Shown in pieces: positions 1-6,649 of a DNA stretch of 11,553 bases; position 1 is the first letter of the stretch; each line of letters begins with the position of its first letter. The stretch lies in NCBI GenBank assembly GCA_045595605.1, contig JAZOAS010000008.1:1-11553 (forward strand), in the 5' to 3' direction. Position numbers and translations under genes: made by a program. The stretch is from SIG480 sp045595605 (GTDB taxonomy: Bacteria > Bacillota > Clostridia > Oscillospirales > JAAYXM01). The notes under the pieces were generated by a model. It had not been told where the DNA came from. It ran no database searches and saw only the letters and a list, made by a program, of their open reading frames with translations.

Positions 1-1
1 T

Positions 2-643
2 TTTGCAAGAGACCAGTTTGATATTGTTTCAGGTGTTAATTTTTTTGAGAAGTTATCAATACTTCATGTTCTTTGGATAATCTGGATGACTGACATGGTT
101 TTTCAGCTTATTCCGGTAAAAGCGCATATTTCCATAGGCTCGCAAAAGGTTTTTCAAACACTTTTCAAGCCAATTAAAGAAAAGGTAAACTACAAGAATT
201 TAAAACAATATATAAAGGATACGACCGCGTCCGCATATAAGGTAATGATTATCTGGGTTTCTCTTACCGTGGTTCTGAGCCTTCTGCACCGCGCCGGAAT
301 AGTTGATGCCGGTGTTATGGTTTTGCTTTCGATTTTCTTCTATGTCTGCGATCTTATATGCGTCCTTATATGGTGCCCCTTCAGGCTTATAATGAAGAAC
401 AAATGCTGTACTACCTGCAGAATATTCAATTGGGATCATCTTATGATGTTCTTACCGCTTATTTCCGTAAACAGCTTCTTTTCATGGTCGCTTGTAATTT
501 TTTCCGTCGCCATATGGATTATATGGGAGCTTTGCGTATTCATATATCCTGAGCGTTTTTGGGAAAACAGCAATATGGCACTCAGATGCTCTGAATGCAC
601 CGATAAGCTCTGCACTCAGTATTGCAGAAAGCTTAGAAAATAA
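2..643 (+). CDS. Cysteine-rich multi-pass membrane protein of unknown function (3' part)
   Basis: The frame is open from base 2 to the stop at 641-643, so this is the C-terminal 213 residues of a gene that begins outside the window. The ATG at 86 is probably internal: codons upstream of it read as ordinary protein and no good ribosome binding site precedes it. Counting from the first visible codon, a hydrophilic Lys-rich stretch (about 50-75) is followed by hydrophobic segments at about 80-97, 100-125 and 147-180, so several membrane spans are likely. Two cysteine clusters flank the last hydrophobic part: C-C-x2-C at 135-139, followed by an Asn-Trp-Asp-His tetrapeptide, and C-x2-C-x4-C-x3-C at 196-208 near the C terminus. 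They could bind a metal or form disulfides, but this is inference. I do not recognise a named family, although the general look is that of conserved clostridial membrane proteins. It converges on the tRNA-Gln and shares its terminator. Confidence 0.75.
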   Translation, partial: FARDQFDIVSGVNFFEKLSILHVLWIIWMTDMVFQLIPVKAHISIGSQKVFQTLFKPIKEKVNYKNLKQYIKDTTASAYKVMIIWVSLTVVLSLLHRAGIVDAGVMVLLSIFFYVCDLICVLIWCPFRLIMKNKCCTTCRIFNWDHLMMFLPLISVNSFFSWSLVIFSVAIWIIWELCVFIYPERFWENSNMALRCSECTDKLCTQYCRKLRK

Positions 644-673
644 AAAGACAAGGTTTTAAACCTTGTCTTTTTT
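642..673. terminator. Shared bidirectional intrinsic terminator
   Basis: A 12-bp perfect stem (642-653 with 661-672; core GACAAGG/CCTTGTC) closes a 7-nt loop and has A runs on the left and T runs on the right. On the plus strand it begins at the last base of the stop codon of the membrane protein gene and ends in TTTTTT. On the minus strand it begins 2 nt after the CCA end of the tRNA-Gln and is followed by TTTTTATTTT. It can therefore end both convergent transcripts. Confidence 0.85.
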
Positions 674-675
674 CA

Positions 676-749
676 TGGCTGCCGGACTAGGATTTGAACC
701 CAGACAAACAGAGTCAGAGTCTGTCGTGCTACCCTTACACAATCCGGCA
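676..749 (-). tRNA. tRNA-Gln, anticodon CUG
   Basis: Read on the minus strand, the gene folds into a full cloverleaf. The acceptor stem is TGCCGGA/TCCGGCA, with the U1-A72 pair typical of tRNA-Gln. The D stem is GTGT/GCAC, the anticodon stem ACAGA/TCTGT with 7-nt loop CTCTGAC (anticodon CTG, reading CAG), and the T stem CTGGG/CCTAG with a TTCAAAT loop. The variable region is 4 nt. The discriminator base is G and the 3' CCA is encoded (bases 676-678). It is a single tRNA gene with its own promoter and terminator, in the gap between the membrane protein gene and glgD. Confidence 0.95.
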
Positions 750-761
750 ACGAACTCCTAT

Positions 762-790
762 ATTATAATAGAGCACGAGCAAAAAGTCAA
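762..790 (-). promoter_or_regulatory. Near-consensus housekeeping promoter of tRNA-Gln
   Basis: On the minus strand, TTGACT (785-790) and a perfect TATAAT (762-767) are separated by exactly 17 nt. The expected start site lies near base 755, only a few nucleotides before the tRNA 5' end at 749. This is the strongest promoter match in the window and suits a stable RNA gene. Confidence 0.9.
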
Positions 791-811
791 GAAAAATTTG
801 CAAATTTTTCT
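790..811. repeat. 22-bp perfect A/T-rich palindrome between glgD and the tRNA promoter
   Basis: Bases 790-800 are the exact reverse complement of 801-811 (half-site AGAAAAATTTG). The palindrome ends on the outermost base of the tRNA -35 box. On the minus strand it lies downstream of glgD and ends in a T run, so it may be a weak terminator for the glg transcript. The stem is nearly all A-T, which is poor for a classical terminator; it could instead be an operator or simple A/T-tract sequence. Confidence 0.4.
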
Positions 812-862
812 AAAAATATTATTTGCATTTTTTAGATTATTATTTATCATTAAAATAGTTTT

Positions 863-1987
863 TTAAATTCTGCTCCCTTTTGGCAAAACTGACGGATAAG
901 AGCTTGCACCGTGCAGTACTGCAGATTGCGAAATAACAACTCCCCTATCAGCGATGCAATATTTAATTTGAGCTTCCTCGCCAACTTCCGAACCGTGCAT
1001 CAAAATACAATTTTTAATTTTAGCCCCTCTCTTAATCTTTACATTTCTGAAAACAATGGAGTTTTCAACTTCACCGTCTATGACACACCCGTCTGCGATA
1101 AGACTATTTTTTACGCAAGCATTTTCCTTGAATAACGCCGGTACTTCATCATGTACCTTCGTTATTATTTCATTCCCTTCATTGAAAAGCTCGTTTCTCA
1201 CATCTCTTTCAAGAAGGCTCATGTTTGTTTTAAAAAAAGAATCCACCGAGTCTATTTTTTCTGCGAATCCCGTATGTTCAAAAGCAAAAATATCGAGTGA
1301 ATCCGACATCTCCTGAATTATGTCACGTTCAAAATCATATTTATTATGCGCAACACACTGGCAAACAAGAAATTCAAGAAGCCCCCGTTCTATGACATAT
1401 GTCCCGAGAAGCATTTTGCTGTGGAGCTGTATATTCTGATTTATCGTCACATCGCAAATCTTTCCGTCTTTATCCGTATCAACAAAAGCATTGTTTTTAA
1501 ACTTTGCAGAATCAAAAACATCCGTTTTATACAAAGCTGTCATGTATGCCTGTTTTTCAATATGGCTATCAATTAAGGCATTGTAATCAATATTTGCAAC
1601 TATGTTTGCATCTGACAGAAGGACATATTTGCAGTCGCTGTTTTTGATATAATCGAGTATTCCCATCAGAACAGAAATTTTCCCGCCCCCATCATAAGCA
1701 GCCTTGTTCTCTCCTATTGACGGTGGAAGAATCGATAGCCCTCCTCTTTTTCTGTTGAGATCCCATTCTTTTCCCGTTCCCAAATGTTCCGCAAGAGAAT
1801 AATAGTCGTTTTTTGTAACGACACCGACATTTTTAATATCTGAAGCGACCATATTCGAAAGCGGAAAGTCAATAATCCGATACCTTCCACCAAAAGGAAC
1901 GGATGCAACAGCGCGGTTTGCTGTAAGTTCTCGCATTGTATCATACTTCTCATGTGCAAAAATTATCCCTAAAGCTTCTCTTTTCAT
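863..1987 (-). CDS. glgD: GlgD, regulatory/non-catalytic subunit of ADP-glucose pyrophosphorylase
   Basis: This 374-aa protein is a GlgC paralogue with an N-terminal nucleotidyltransferase fold (about 1-240) and a C-terminal left-handed beta-helix region (about 280-370) with hexapeptide-like repeats. It keeps the PFGGRYRIIDFPLSN block (31-45), but the nucleotide-binding Gly-rich loop found in GlgC is replaced by AHEKYDTMREL (11-21), and the sugar-phosphate EEKP motif is absent. In Firmicutes, GlgD partners GlgC in a heterotetramer that makes ADP-glucose for glycogen synthesis, with GlgC carrying the catalysis. Its ATG overlaps the glgC stop by 4 nt (ATGA), so translation is probably coupled and the subunits are made together. 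No strong terminator follows. No glgA, glgB or glgP is visible in the window. Confidence 0.95.
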   Translation of the reverse strand: MKREALGIIFAHEKYDTMRELTANRAVASVPFGGRYRIIDFPLSNMVASDIKNVGVVTKNDYYSLAEHLGTGKEWDLNRKRGGLSILPPSIGENKAAYDGGGKISVLMGILDYIKNSDCKYVLLSDANIVANIDYNALIDSHIEKQAYMTALYKTDVFDSAKFKNNAFVDTDKDGKICDVTINQNIQLHSKMLLGTYVIERGLLEFLVCQCVAHNKYDFERDIIQEMSDSLDIFAFEHTGFAEKIDSVDSFFKTNMSLLERDVRNELFNEGNEIITKVHDEVPALFKENACVKNSLIADGCVIDGEVENSIVFRNVKIKRGAKIKNCILMHGSEVGEEAQIKYCIADRGVVISQSAVLHGASSYPSVLPKGSRI

Positions 1988-3183
1988 AATATCACCTCGC
2001 CGTCTGCGACATCTTTCTCAATTATCTTCCCTTGGGGCACTTTTGCCCCTGCTCCAATTGTGATATCATTACCTACAACCGCTATTTTCCCGTTCTCTTC
2101 GCCTATCTTCGACCCACTCAAAACAGTTGCGTTTTCAGCAATTATCGTGTTTTCAATTGTCGCATTTTCATGAATCTCACATCCGGGCATAACAATTGAG
2201 TTTTTTACAACCGCTCCCTTACCTATCTTCACATCATAGGAAATTATCGAATGCTCAACATGCCCGTGTGTGTCGCCACCTCCTGCAATCATTGAATTCT
2301 TTATAACCGCATCACTTGAGATATACTGTGCCGGTTTTGCCGGGTTTCGTGCATAAATTCTCCATGCCGGATCATGAAGGACCAGTCCACTTTCAGGATT
2401 TATCGAATCCATATTCGCCTCCCAGAGACTTCGGATAGTCCCGACATCTTTCCAATAACCCGAAAACTCATACGACATAAGCTTTTTGCCGTCAGCGAGC
2501 ATAGCCGGAATGATATCCTTGCCAAAGTCGTTACTGCTTGAAGTATTTCTTGTATCTTTTATAAGATATTCACGCAAAAGACTCAAAGTGAAAATATAAA
2601 TCCCCATAGAAGCCTTTGTACTCTTTGGCTCTTTCGGCTTTTCTTCAAACTCATATATCGAGCCGTCTTCTCTCAGATTCATTATTCCGAATCTTGATGC
2701 CTCTTTTTTCGGCACATCCAAAACAGCTATTGTGCAGTCTGCCTTTGTCTTTTTGTGATGCGCAAGCATAAGGTCATAATTCATTTTATAGATATGGTCT
2801 CCCGAAAGAATCAGGACATATTCAGGATTAAAGTTTTCAATAAAATTCATATTCTGATATATTGCATTCGCCGTTCCGCGATACCAATTTCCCGTCGAGC
2901 CCGTCATGTACGGAGGTAAAATTACAACGCCTCCATTTGAACGGTCAAGGTCCCAAGGTTGCCCGTTACCTATGTATGTGTTGAGCTCAAGCGGCCGGTA
3001 CTGTGTAAGTACTCCAACGGTATCAATTCCCGAATTTATACAATTTGAGAGAGGAAAATCAATAATTCTGTATTTCCCGCCAAACGGCAGTGCGGGCTTT
3101 GCAACCTTTTTTGTCAATACATGCAGGCGGCTACCCTGACCACCGGCAAGAAGCATCGCTATACACTCTTTAGACTTTGCCAT
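1984..3183 (-). CDS. glgC: Glucose-1-phosphate adenylyltransferase (ADP-glucose pyrophosphorylase) GlgC
   Basis: This 399-aa protein has the usual length for bacterial GlgC. It catalyses ATP + glucose-1-phosphate to ADP-glucose + PPi, the committing step of glycogen synthesis in the cytoplasm. Visible motifs are the Gly-rich nucleotide loop GGQGSRL (14-20), the PALPFGGKYRIIDFPLSNC block (30-48), the metal-binding Asp in SGDHIYKM (Asp129), and the glucose-1-phosphate motif FEEKP (179-183). A C-terminal left-handed beta-helix follows (about 290-390, repeats such as VIKNSMI and VVKNSIV). The ATG at 3183 has an upstream GAAGGGAAG ribosome binding site. The gene starts 22 nt after the dacF stop with no terminator between them, so co-transcription with dacF is likely, although a promoter inside dacF cannot be excluded. 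Confidence 0.97.
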   Translation of the reverse strand: MAKSKECIAMLLAGGQGSRLHVLTKKVAKPALPFGGKYRIIDFPLSNCINSGIDTVGVLTQYRPLELNTYIGNGQPWDLDRSNGGVVILPPYMTGSTGNWYRGTANAIYQNMNFIENFNPEYVLILSGDHIYKMNYDLMLAHHKKTKADCTIAVLDVPKKEASRFGIMNLREDGSIYEFEEKPKEPKSTKASMGIYIFTLSLLREYLIKDTRNTSSSNDFGKDIIPAMLADGKKLMSYEFSGYWKDVGTIRSLWEANMDSINPESGLVLHDPAWRIYARNPAKPAQYISSDAVIKNSMIAGGGDTHGHVEHSIISYDVKIGKGAVVKNSIVMPGCEIHENATIENTIIAENATVLSGSKIGEENGKIAVVGNDITIGAGAKVPQGKIIEKDVADGEVIL

Positions 3184-3205
3184 AATGTGCGCTTCCCTTC
3201 TATTT

Positions 3206-4291
3206 TTACTTTCTCATAAAAAGACTTAAAAACTTCTCGAAAAAAGACGGTTCAGCTTTCTCTTCAACTGTGTCTGAGCTTACCAGCATCGCCGTTTCAA
3301 AAAGCTCTCCGTTTTTCATATATTCAATCTTTCCCACGATATCTCCTCGGAAAATCGGTGCATATATGAATCTCGGAAGATATACGACTTTTTCTATTTT
3401 GTCACCCTTTCGGGATAAAAATTCAACATCGCCCGCAAGCTCAACTGATACTTCCGTTTCCTCTCCTCCTACAACGGTAAGCTCTGATATCTCGCCGTCG
3501 GAGACTTTTTCCTTAAAAAAAGAAAAGCTTTCAAAGCCAAAATCAAGAAGTCTTTTATGGTCGTTCCAGTCATCCGGTGCGGCAAGTGTAACAGCGACAA
3601 GAGAAAGCCCGTCGCGCTCAGCGCTCGAGACTAGACACCTACCTGCTTTTGTTGTATATCCGGTTTTTACACCGGTCACACCTTCATATCTTCTCAGAAG
3701 CTTATTGTGGTTTGAAAGAGATCTCCCTGCAACATTCTTACTCTTAGTTGCAACGATTTCTGAAAACTTATCATCTTCAAGCGCATACCCCGCAAGGCGC
3801 GCCATATCGTATGCAGTTGAATAATGCTCATCATCCGGAAGTCCGCTTGGATTTTTGAAATTAGTATCACAAAGACCTATTTCTTCTGCTTTTTCGTTCA
3901 TCATACTGACGAACCTTGAGATATCCCCCTTTCCGACGAAGTGTGCAAGCGTCTGCGCGGCGTCGTTTCCGGATTGAAGAAGAAGTCCGTAAAGAAGGTC
4001 TTTAACTGTAAGCTTTTCACCATCTTTAAGATACATGGAGGTTCCGGGGGTTCCGACACATGACGCGGGTACTGTTACAATATCGTCCAAACTTGCATTT
4101 TCAAGGACCACAACTGCCGTCATTATCTTCGTCGTAGAAGCGATTGCACGCCTTTCCCTGCTGTCTTTTTCAAAAAGAACAGTTCCCGTTAAGGGCTCGT
4201 ATAAAATCGCGCTTTTCGCCGAAATATCCATGGCTCGGCACGGCATAATTACAGTCATCAAAATAATAAGGGTACAAGCAAGCGTTTTCAT
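3206..4291 (-). CDS. dacF: D-alanyl-D-alanine carboxypeptidase (PBP5/DacF type, S11 family)
   Basis: This 361-aa penicillin-binding protein trims the terminal D-Ala of peptidoglycan stem peptides and so limits cross-linking. An N-terminal signal peptide (about 1-20, ending near CRA) exports it. All three active-site motifs are present: S52-T-T-K55 with the nucleophile Ser52, S107-G-N109, and K209-T-G211. A beta-rich PBP5 C-terminal domain (about 250-330) and a short amphipathic tail (FFEKFLSLFMRK) that could anchor it to the membrane follow. The assignment to DacF rather than DacA or DacB rests on its position after ytfJ, an order I associate with sporulating Clostridia; in Bacillus, DacF acts on spore cortex. 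The start ATG is 7 nt after GGGAGGG, which is itself the 3' arm of the hairpin at 4296-4333. Confidence 0.92.
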   Translation of the reverse strand: MKTLACTLIILMTVIMPCRAMDISAKSAILYEPLTGTVLFEKDSRERRAIASTTKIMTAVVVLENASLDDIVTVPASCVGTPGTSMYLKDGEKLTVKDLLYGLLLQSGNDAAQTLAHFVGKGDISRFVSMMNEKAEEIGLCDTNFKNPSGLPDDEHYSTAYDMARLAGYALEDDKFSEIVATKSKNVAGRSLSNHNKLLRRYEGVTGVKTGYTTKAGRCLVSSAERDGLSLVAVTLAAPDDWNDHKRLLDFGFESFSFFKEKVSDGEISELTVVGGEETEVSVELAGDVEFLSRKGDKIEKVVYLPRFIYAPIFRGDIVGKIEYMKNGELFETAMLVSSDTVEEKAEPSFFEKFLSLFMRK

Positions 4292-4295
4292 AGAA

Positions 4296-4333
4296 AAACC
4301 CTCCCGATCAAAATTATATGACCGGGAGGGTTT
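4296..4333 (-). terminator. Strong hairpin after ytfJ whose 3' arm is the dacF ribosome binding site
   Basis: In minus-strand RNA, bases 4333-4319 pair with 4310-4296: three A-U pairs, CCCUCCCG with CGGGAGGG, one G-U wobble, then U-A, C-G and A-U. This gives a 15-bp stem closing an 8-nt loop. The stem runs into TTTTTC, so it has the form of an intrinsic terminator 18 nt after the ytfJ stop. The GGGAGGG of the 3' arm is also the only good Shine-Dalgarno sequence for dacF, 7 nt before its ATG. Any transcript reading through from ytfJ would have the dacF ribosome binding site buried in the stem. Confidence 0.85.
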
Positions 4334-4339
4334 AAGTAT
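4313..4339 (-). promoter_or_regulatory. Possible promoter for dacF inside the hairpin, sigma-E-like
   Basis: On the minus strand the hairpin loop and adjoining stem contain CATATAAT (4313-4320), which includes a perfect TATAAT. The sigma-A -35 region at 17-nt spacing (TAATAC) is poor, so an ordinary housekeeping promoter is unlikely. ATA (4337-4339), 16 nt upstream of CATATAAT, resembles the sporulation sigma-E pattern. Initiation here would start the RNA downstream of the 5' arm and leave the dacF ribosome binding site free. This rests only on short motif matches in A/T-rich DNA. Confidence 0.3.
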
Positions 4340-4351
4340 TACAGTATTAAG

Positions 4352-4741
4352 TTATTCCGCTTCTTTGTCCTTTTTGCTTTTCTTGATGTAGCCTTCTACC
4401 CTGTCCATCACATCCGGTACAAGCTCAACAAGCCTGTCAACCGTTGTGTTCGGAGCCTGAGCCATGGGAAGGATTCTGACATTACCGTCTTTTACAACGA
4501 GGAAAGCTTCCGGGTTAATCGAAACGCCTGCGCCTGCGCCACCGCCGAAATTTACCCCTTCCTTCTTGCTGTCAAAATCAGAACCGCCTGACGCAAATCC
4601 AAAAGACACCTTTGAAATCGGGATGATTGTGGTGCCGTCAGGTGTTGTAATCTGGTCGCCGATTATAGTGTTCACATCGACCATACTGCGAAGTTTTTCC
4701 ATAGTAGTTTTCATTACTTCATTGAGTGCGTGTTCAGCCAT
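4352..4741 (-). CDS. ytfJ: Spore protein YtfJ / GerW family
   Basis: This 129-aa protein is a good match to the Spore_YtfJ (GerW) family, which in Bacillus is made during sporulation and is needed for normal germination. Diagnostic stretches are TIIGDQITTPDGTTIIPISK (about 25-44), then SFGFASGGSDF and the glycine-rich FGGGAGAGVSINPEAFLVV, and a charged Lys/Glu C terminus. It looks cytoplasmic: no signal peptide or membrane segment. I take the ATG at 4741 as the start because AAAGGA lies 10 nt upstream; the in-frame TTG at 4750 is only 1 nt from that AAGGA and too close to use. The start overlaps the end of the DUF2953 gene by 8 nt. A strong hairpin follows the stop. Confidence 0.93.
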   Translation of the reverse strand: MAEHALNEVMKTTMEKLRSMVDVNTIIGDQITTPDGTTIIPISKVSFGFASGGSDFDSKKEGVNFGGGAGAGVSINPEAFLVVKDGNVRILPMAQAPNTTVDRLVELVPDVMDRVEGYIKKSKKDKEAE

Positions 4742-5297
4742 TTTTCTCAAGTCCTTTCTGTTTTTTCATATATTGGTAAATAAGGTATATACCGAGTACA
4801 AGTATCTGCCATATGCGAATTGAAATATCAGCATACATATATGCCGTACTTTCCGTATTTTCAAAGTCTGCATTGATTGAAACTGTTTTCTTTTTTATTC
4901 TTATATTATTGTCCAGAACGGGAAAAATCATCCCAACACCTGCGCACGCTCCACCGTAAAGAAGCGCCGTAGAATAGGCATCACCGCTTGCAATCTTTAC
5001 ATCCAGAATCAATCTGTTGACAGTGAGCATCCGAACAAGCTTACCAAGCGTTTTTAAGATTGGAGAGATAATACCCTTTAAGTTTTTAAGACTTCCAAAG
5101 CTTTTTTTATCGTTTTTACTGTCTTTTGTTTCAGGCTCGTTTTTTTCTTTCTTTTTGTTTTCGGGCGGAATTTTGATTTTGAAAAAAAGAATTCTCAAAT
5201 ATCCCGAAAATCCTTTTTCGCCGTACTCTGCCAAAAATCTTATCCGCAGAAGCAACAGCAGTATTATTACAAGTAATACTAAAAAAACAACAAGCAT
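4734..5297 (-). CDS. ytfI: DUF2953 membrane protein (YtfI-like)
   Basis: This 187-aa protein has an N-terminal membrane segment (about 1-17, very rich in Leu, Val and Ile), a highly charged Lys/Glu linker (about 48-67), and a central region with VKIASGDAYSTALLYG (about 100-115) that is typical of DUF2953. A second hydrophobic segment lies near the C terminus (about 160-177). The molecular function is unknown. The family commonly sits directly upstream of ytfJ, as here and as in Bacillus ytfI-ytfJ, so a sporulation link is inferred from position only. The ribosome binding site AAAGGA overlaps the scpB stop, 8 nt before the ATG, and the 3' end overlaps ytfJ by 8 nt, so translation of the three genes is probably coupled. 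Confidence 0.85.
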   Translation of the reverse strand: MLVVFLVLLVIILLLLLRIRFLAEYGEKGFSGYLRILFFKIKIPPENKKKEKNEPETKDSKNDKKSFGSLKNLKGIISPILKTLGKLVRMLTVNRLILDVKIASGDAYSTALLYGGACAGVGMIFPVLDNNIRIKKKTVSINADFENTESTAYMYADISIRIWQILVLGIYLIYQYMKKQKGLEKNG

Positions 5298-5309
5298 CTT
5301 TAATTTCCT

Positions 5310-5882
5310 TTATTCAGCATTTTCTTCCAAAGAAATCTCGTTAAAGGTTACCTGACCGTCTTCCGTATCTGCAAACTCAGGCAAATCAGGCAGGTCGTTA
5401 AGTGTTTCAAGTCCGAAAACACGAAGAAAATCTTTTGTTGTACGGTAAAGAATCGGCTTACCCGGAACATCAAGTCGCCCAGACTCCTTTATAAGCCCTT
5501 TTTCCACAAGAGAAGTTATTGAATATGAACAGTCAACCCCTCTTACCTGCTCTACATATGCCCTCGTGACCGGCTGGCGGTATGCAATAACCGAAAGCAC
5601 CTCAAGGAGTGGCGGAGAAAGGCGCGGCGCGCGCTTTGTCTCAAGAGCTTTTCTTATAAAGGGAGCATAGGTCGGCGCTGAGCACATCTGAAATGAGTCC
5701 TCAAGCTTGACTATTCTTACACCCCTTTGTTCGAAATCGTAATCGTCGCGAAGCTTTGTGATAATCTTTTCAAGGGTTTCCTCTTCAACCTCAAGGATTT
5801 CCGAAAGCCTTGAAAGCTTGACAGGCTCACCCGTTGCGAAAAGCACAGCTTCGACGGCGCGTTCTACTTCTGCTATTTCCAT
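5310..5882 (-). CDS. scpB: Segregation and condensation protein B
   Basis: This 190-aa protein is ScpB, which dimerises through tandem winged-helix domains and binds the middle of ScpA in the SMC-ScpAB complex that compacts and separates chromosomes. The first winged helix spans about 5-80 (AVEAVLFATGEPVKLSRLSE at the N terminus) and the second about 85-165, with the family signature LLEVLSVIAYRQPVTRAYVE and VRGVDCSYSITSLVEKGLI (about 93-130). An acidic tail follows. AAAGGA, overlapping the scpA stop, lies 8 nt before the ATG. The gap to scpA is 12 nt and to the downstream DUF2953 gene also 12 nt, so all three belong to one operon. Confidence 0.97.
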   Translation of the reverse strand: MEIAEVERAVEAVLFATGEPVKLSRLSEILEVEEETLEKIITKLRDDYDFEQRGVRIVKLEDSFQMCSAPTYAPFIRKALETKRAPRLSPPLLEVLSVIAYRQPVTRAYVEQVRGVDCSYSITSLVEKGLIKESGRLDVPGKPILYRTTKDFLRVFGLETLNDLPDLPEFADTEDGQVTFNEISLEENAE

Positions 5883-5894
5883 AAAAACATTCCT

Positions 5895-6632
5895 TTATAC
5901 ATTTTCTTCAATTTTCTTTTCCGATTCAGGAAGAAGAGTTATCTCTTCACTTTCTTTTGAAATATCAATTCTGTTCGTCTTACAAAGCTCTAAAACCGCA
6001 AGGAAGGTCGCAACGACCTCGGACCTTGAACGGACATTCTCAAACAACTCTAAAAAAGTCGTCTTTTTCTTTGAAAGAAGCCTTGTAAGGATATGTGCCA
6101 CCTTTTTTCCTACTGAATAAATCTCCCTACCGACAATTCCCGCAAAGTTTGTAATCTTCGGCGGAACCTTCGTCTCTGCCCTTTCAAGCATCGCAAGAAT
6201 CGACATTCTGAGATCCATACGGTCGTGAGAGTATTTATAGGTTTTATCCGGCTCTATCATCTCTGGCTGTTTTGTGTACATATCAAGACCTTTTTCGGCT
6301 TTTACATTGAGTGTTTCGCTGACTTCCTTTATCTTCTGATACTCGAGAAGCATCTCAACAAGCCTTGCTCTCGGGTCTTCCTCGTCGTCAATATCCTCAT
6401 ACTTCGGAAGAAGCATCTTCGACTTGATGTAAAGAAGGTGTGCCGACATTGCAACAAATTCACAAGTTACCGCAAGGTTTCTCTCCTGCATCTTTTCAAG
6501 AGCCTCGTTGTACTGCTCAAGAATTTCGACTATCGGTATGTCATAAATATTCAATTTGTTCTTCGATATGAGGTGCAAAAGAAGGTCGAGTGGCCCGTCA
6601 AACACCTCAAGATGATATGTTATTTCTGACAT
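5895..6632 (-). CDS. scpA: Segregation and condensation protein A (kleisin)
   Basis: This 245-aa kleisin bridges the SMC dimer heads and recruits ScpB. The N-terminal domain has the classic block YHLEVFDGPLDLLLHLISKN (5-24), followed by KLNIYDIPIVEILEQY, the SMC neck-binding part. The middle region (about 80-160) is charged and helical and carries the ScpB-binding segment. The C-terminal winged helix (about 180-240, FLELFENVRSRSEVVATFLAVLELC with the usual final strand) binds the SMC cap. Length is normal for the family. The ATG at 6632 follows TAAGGAAG at good spacing, 17 nt after the protease stop. Confidence 0.97.
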   Translation of the reverse strand: MSEITYHLEVFDGPLDLLLHLISKNKLNIYDIPIVEILEQYNEALEKMQERNLAVTCEFVAMSAHLLYIKSKMLLPKYEDIDDEEDPRARLVEMLLEYQKIKEVSETLNVKAEKGLDMYTKQPEMIEPDKTYKYSHDRMDLRMSILAMLERAETKVPPKITNFAGIVGREIYSVGKKVAHILTRLLSKKKTTFLELFENVRSRSEVVATFLAVLELCKTNRIDISKESEEITLLPESEKKIEENV

Positions 6633-6649
6633 TTAAAACTTCCTTACTT

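Noticed and set aside
676..749. tRNA-Gln as an integration (att) site for a mobile element
   Set aside because: No integrase, no direct repeat of the tRNA 3' end and no phage-like genes are visible. Both flanks look like ordinary chromosome.
663..866. 67-codon plus-strand open frame across the tRNA region
   Set aside because: It covers the terminator, the tRNA-Gln gene and its promoter; the apparent protein is just translated tRNA and A/T-rich DNA.
3270..3824. 184-codon plus-strand open frame antisense to dacF
   Set aside because: It is fully inside dacF, which has all three catalytic motifs. The antisense product is Ser/Pro-rich with no recognisable domain, as expected of a shadow frame.
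4742..4750. Upstream TTG start for ytfJ at 4750
   Set aside because: The AAGGA sequence is only 1 nt from this TTG but 10 nt from the ATG at 4741, so the ATG is the better start.
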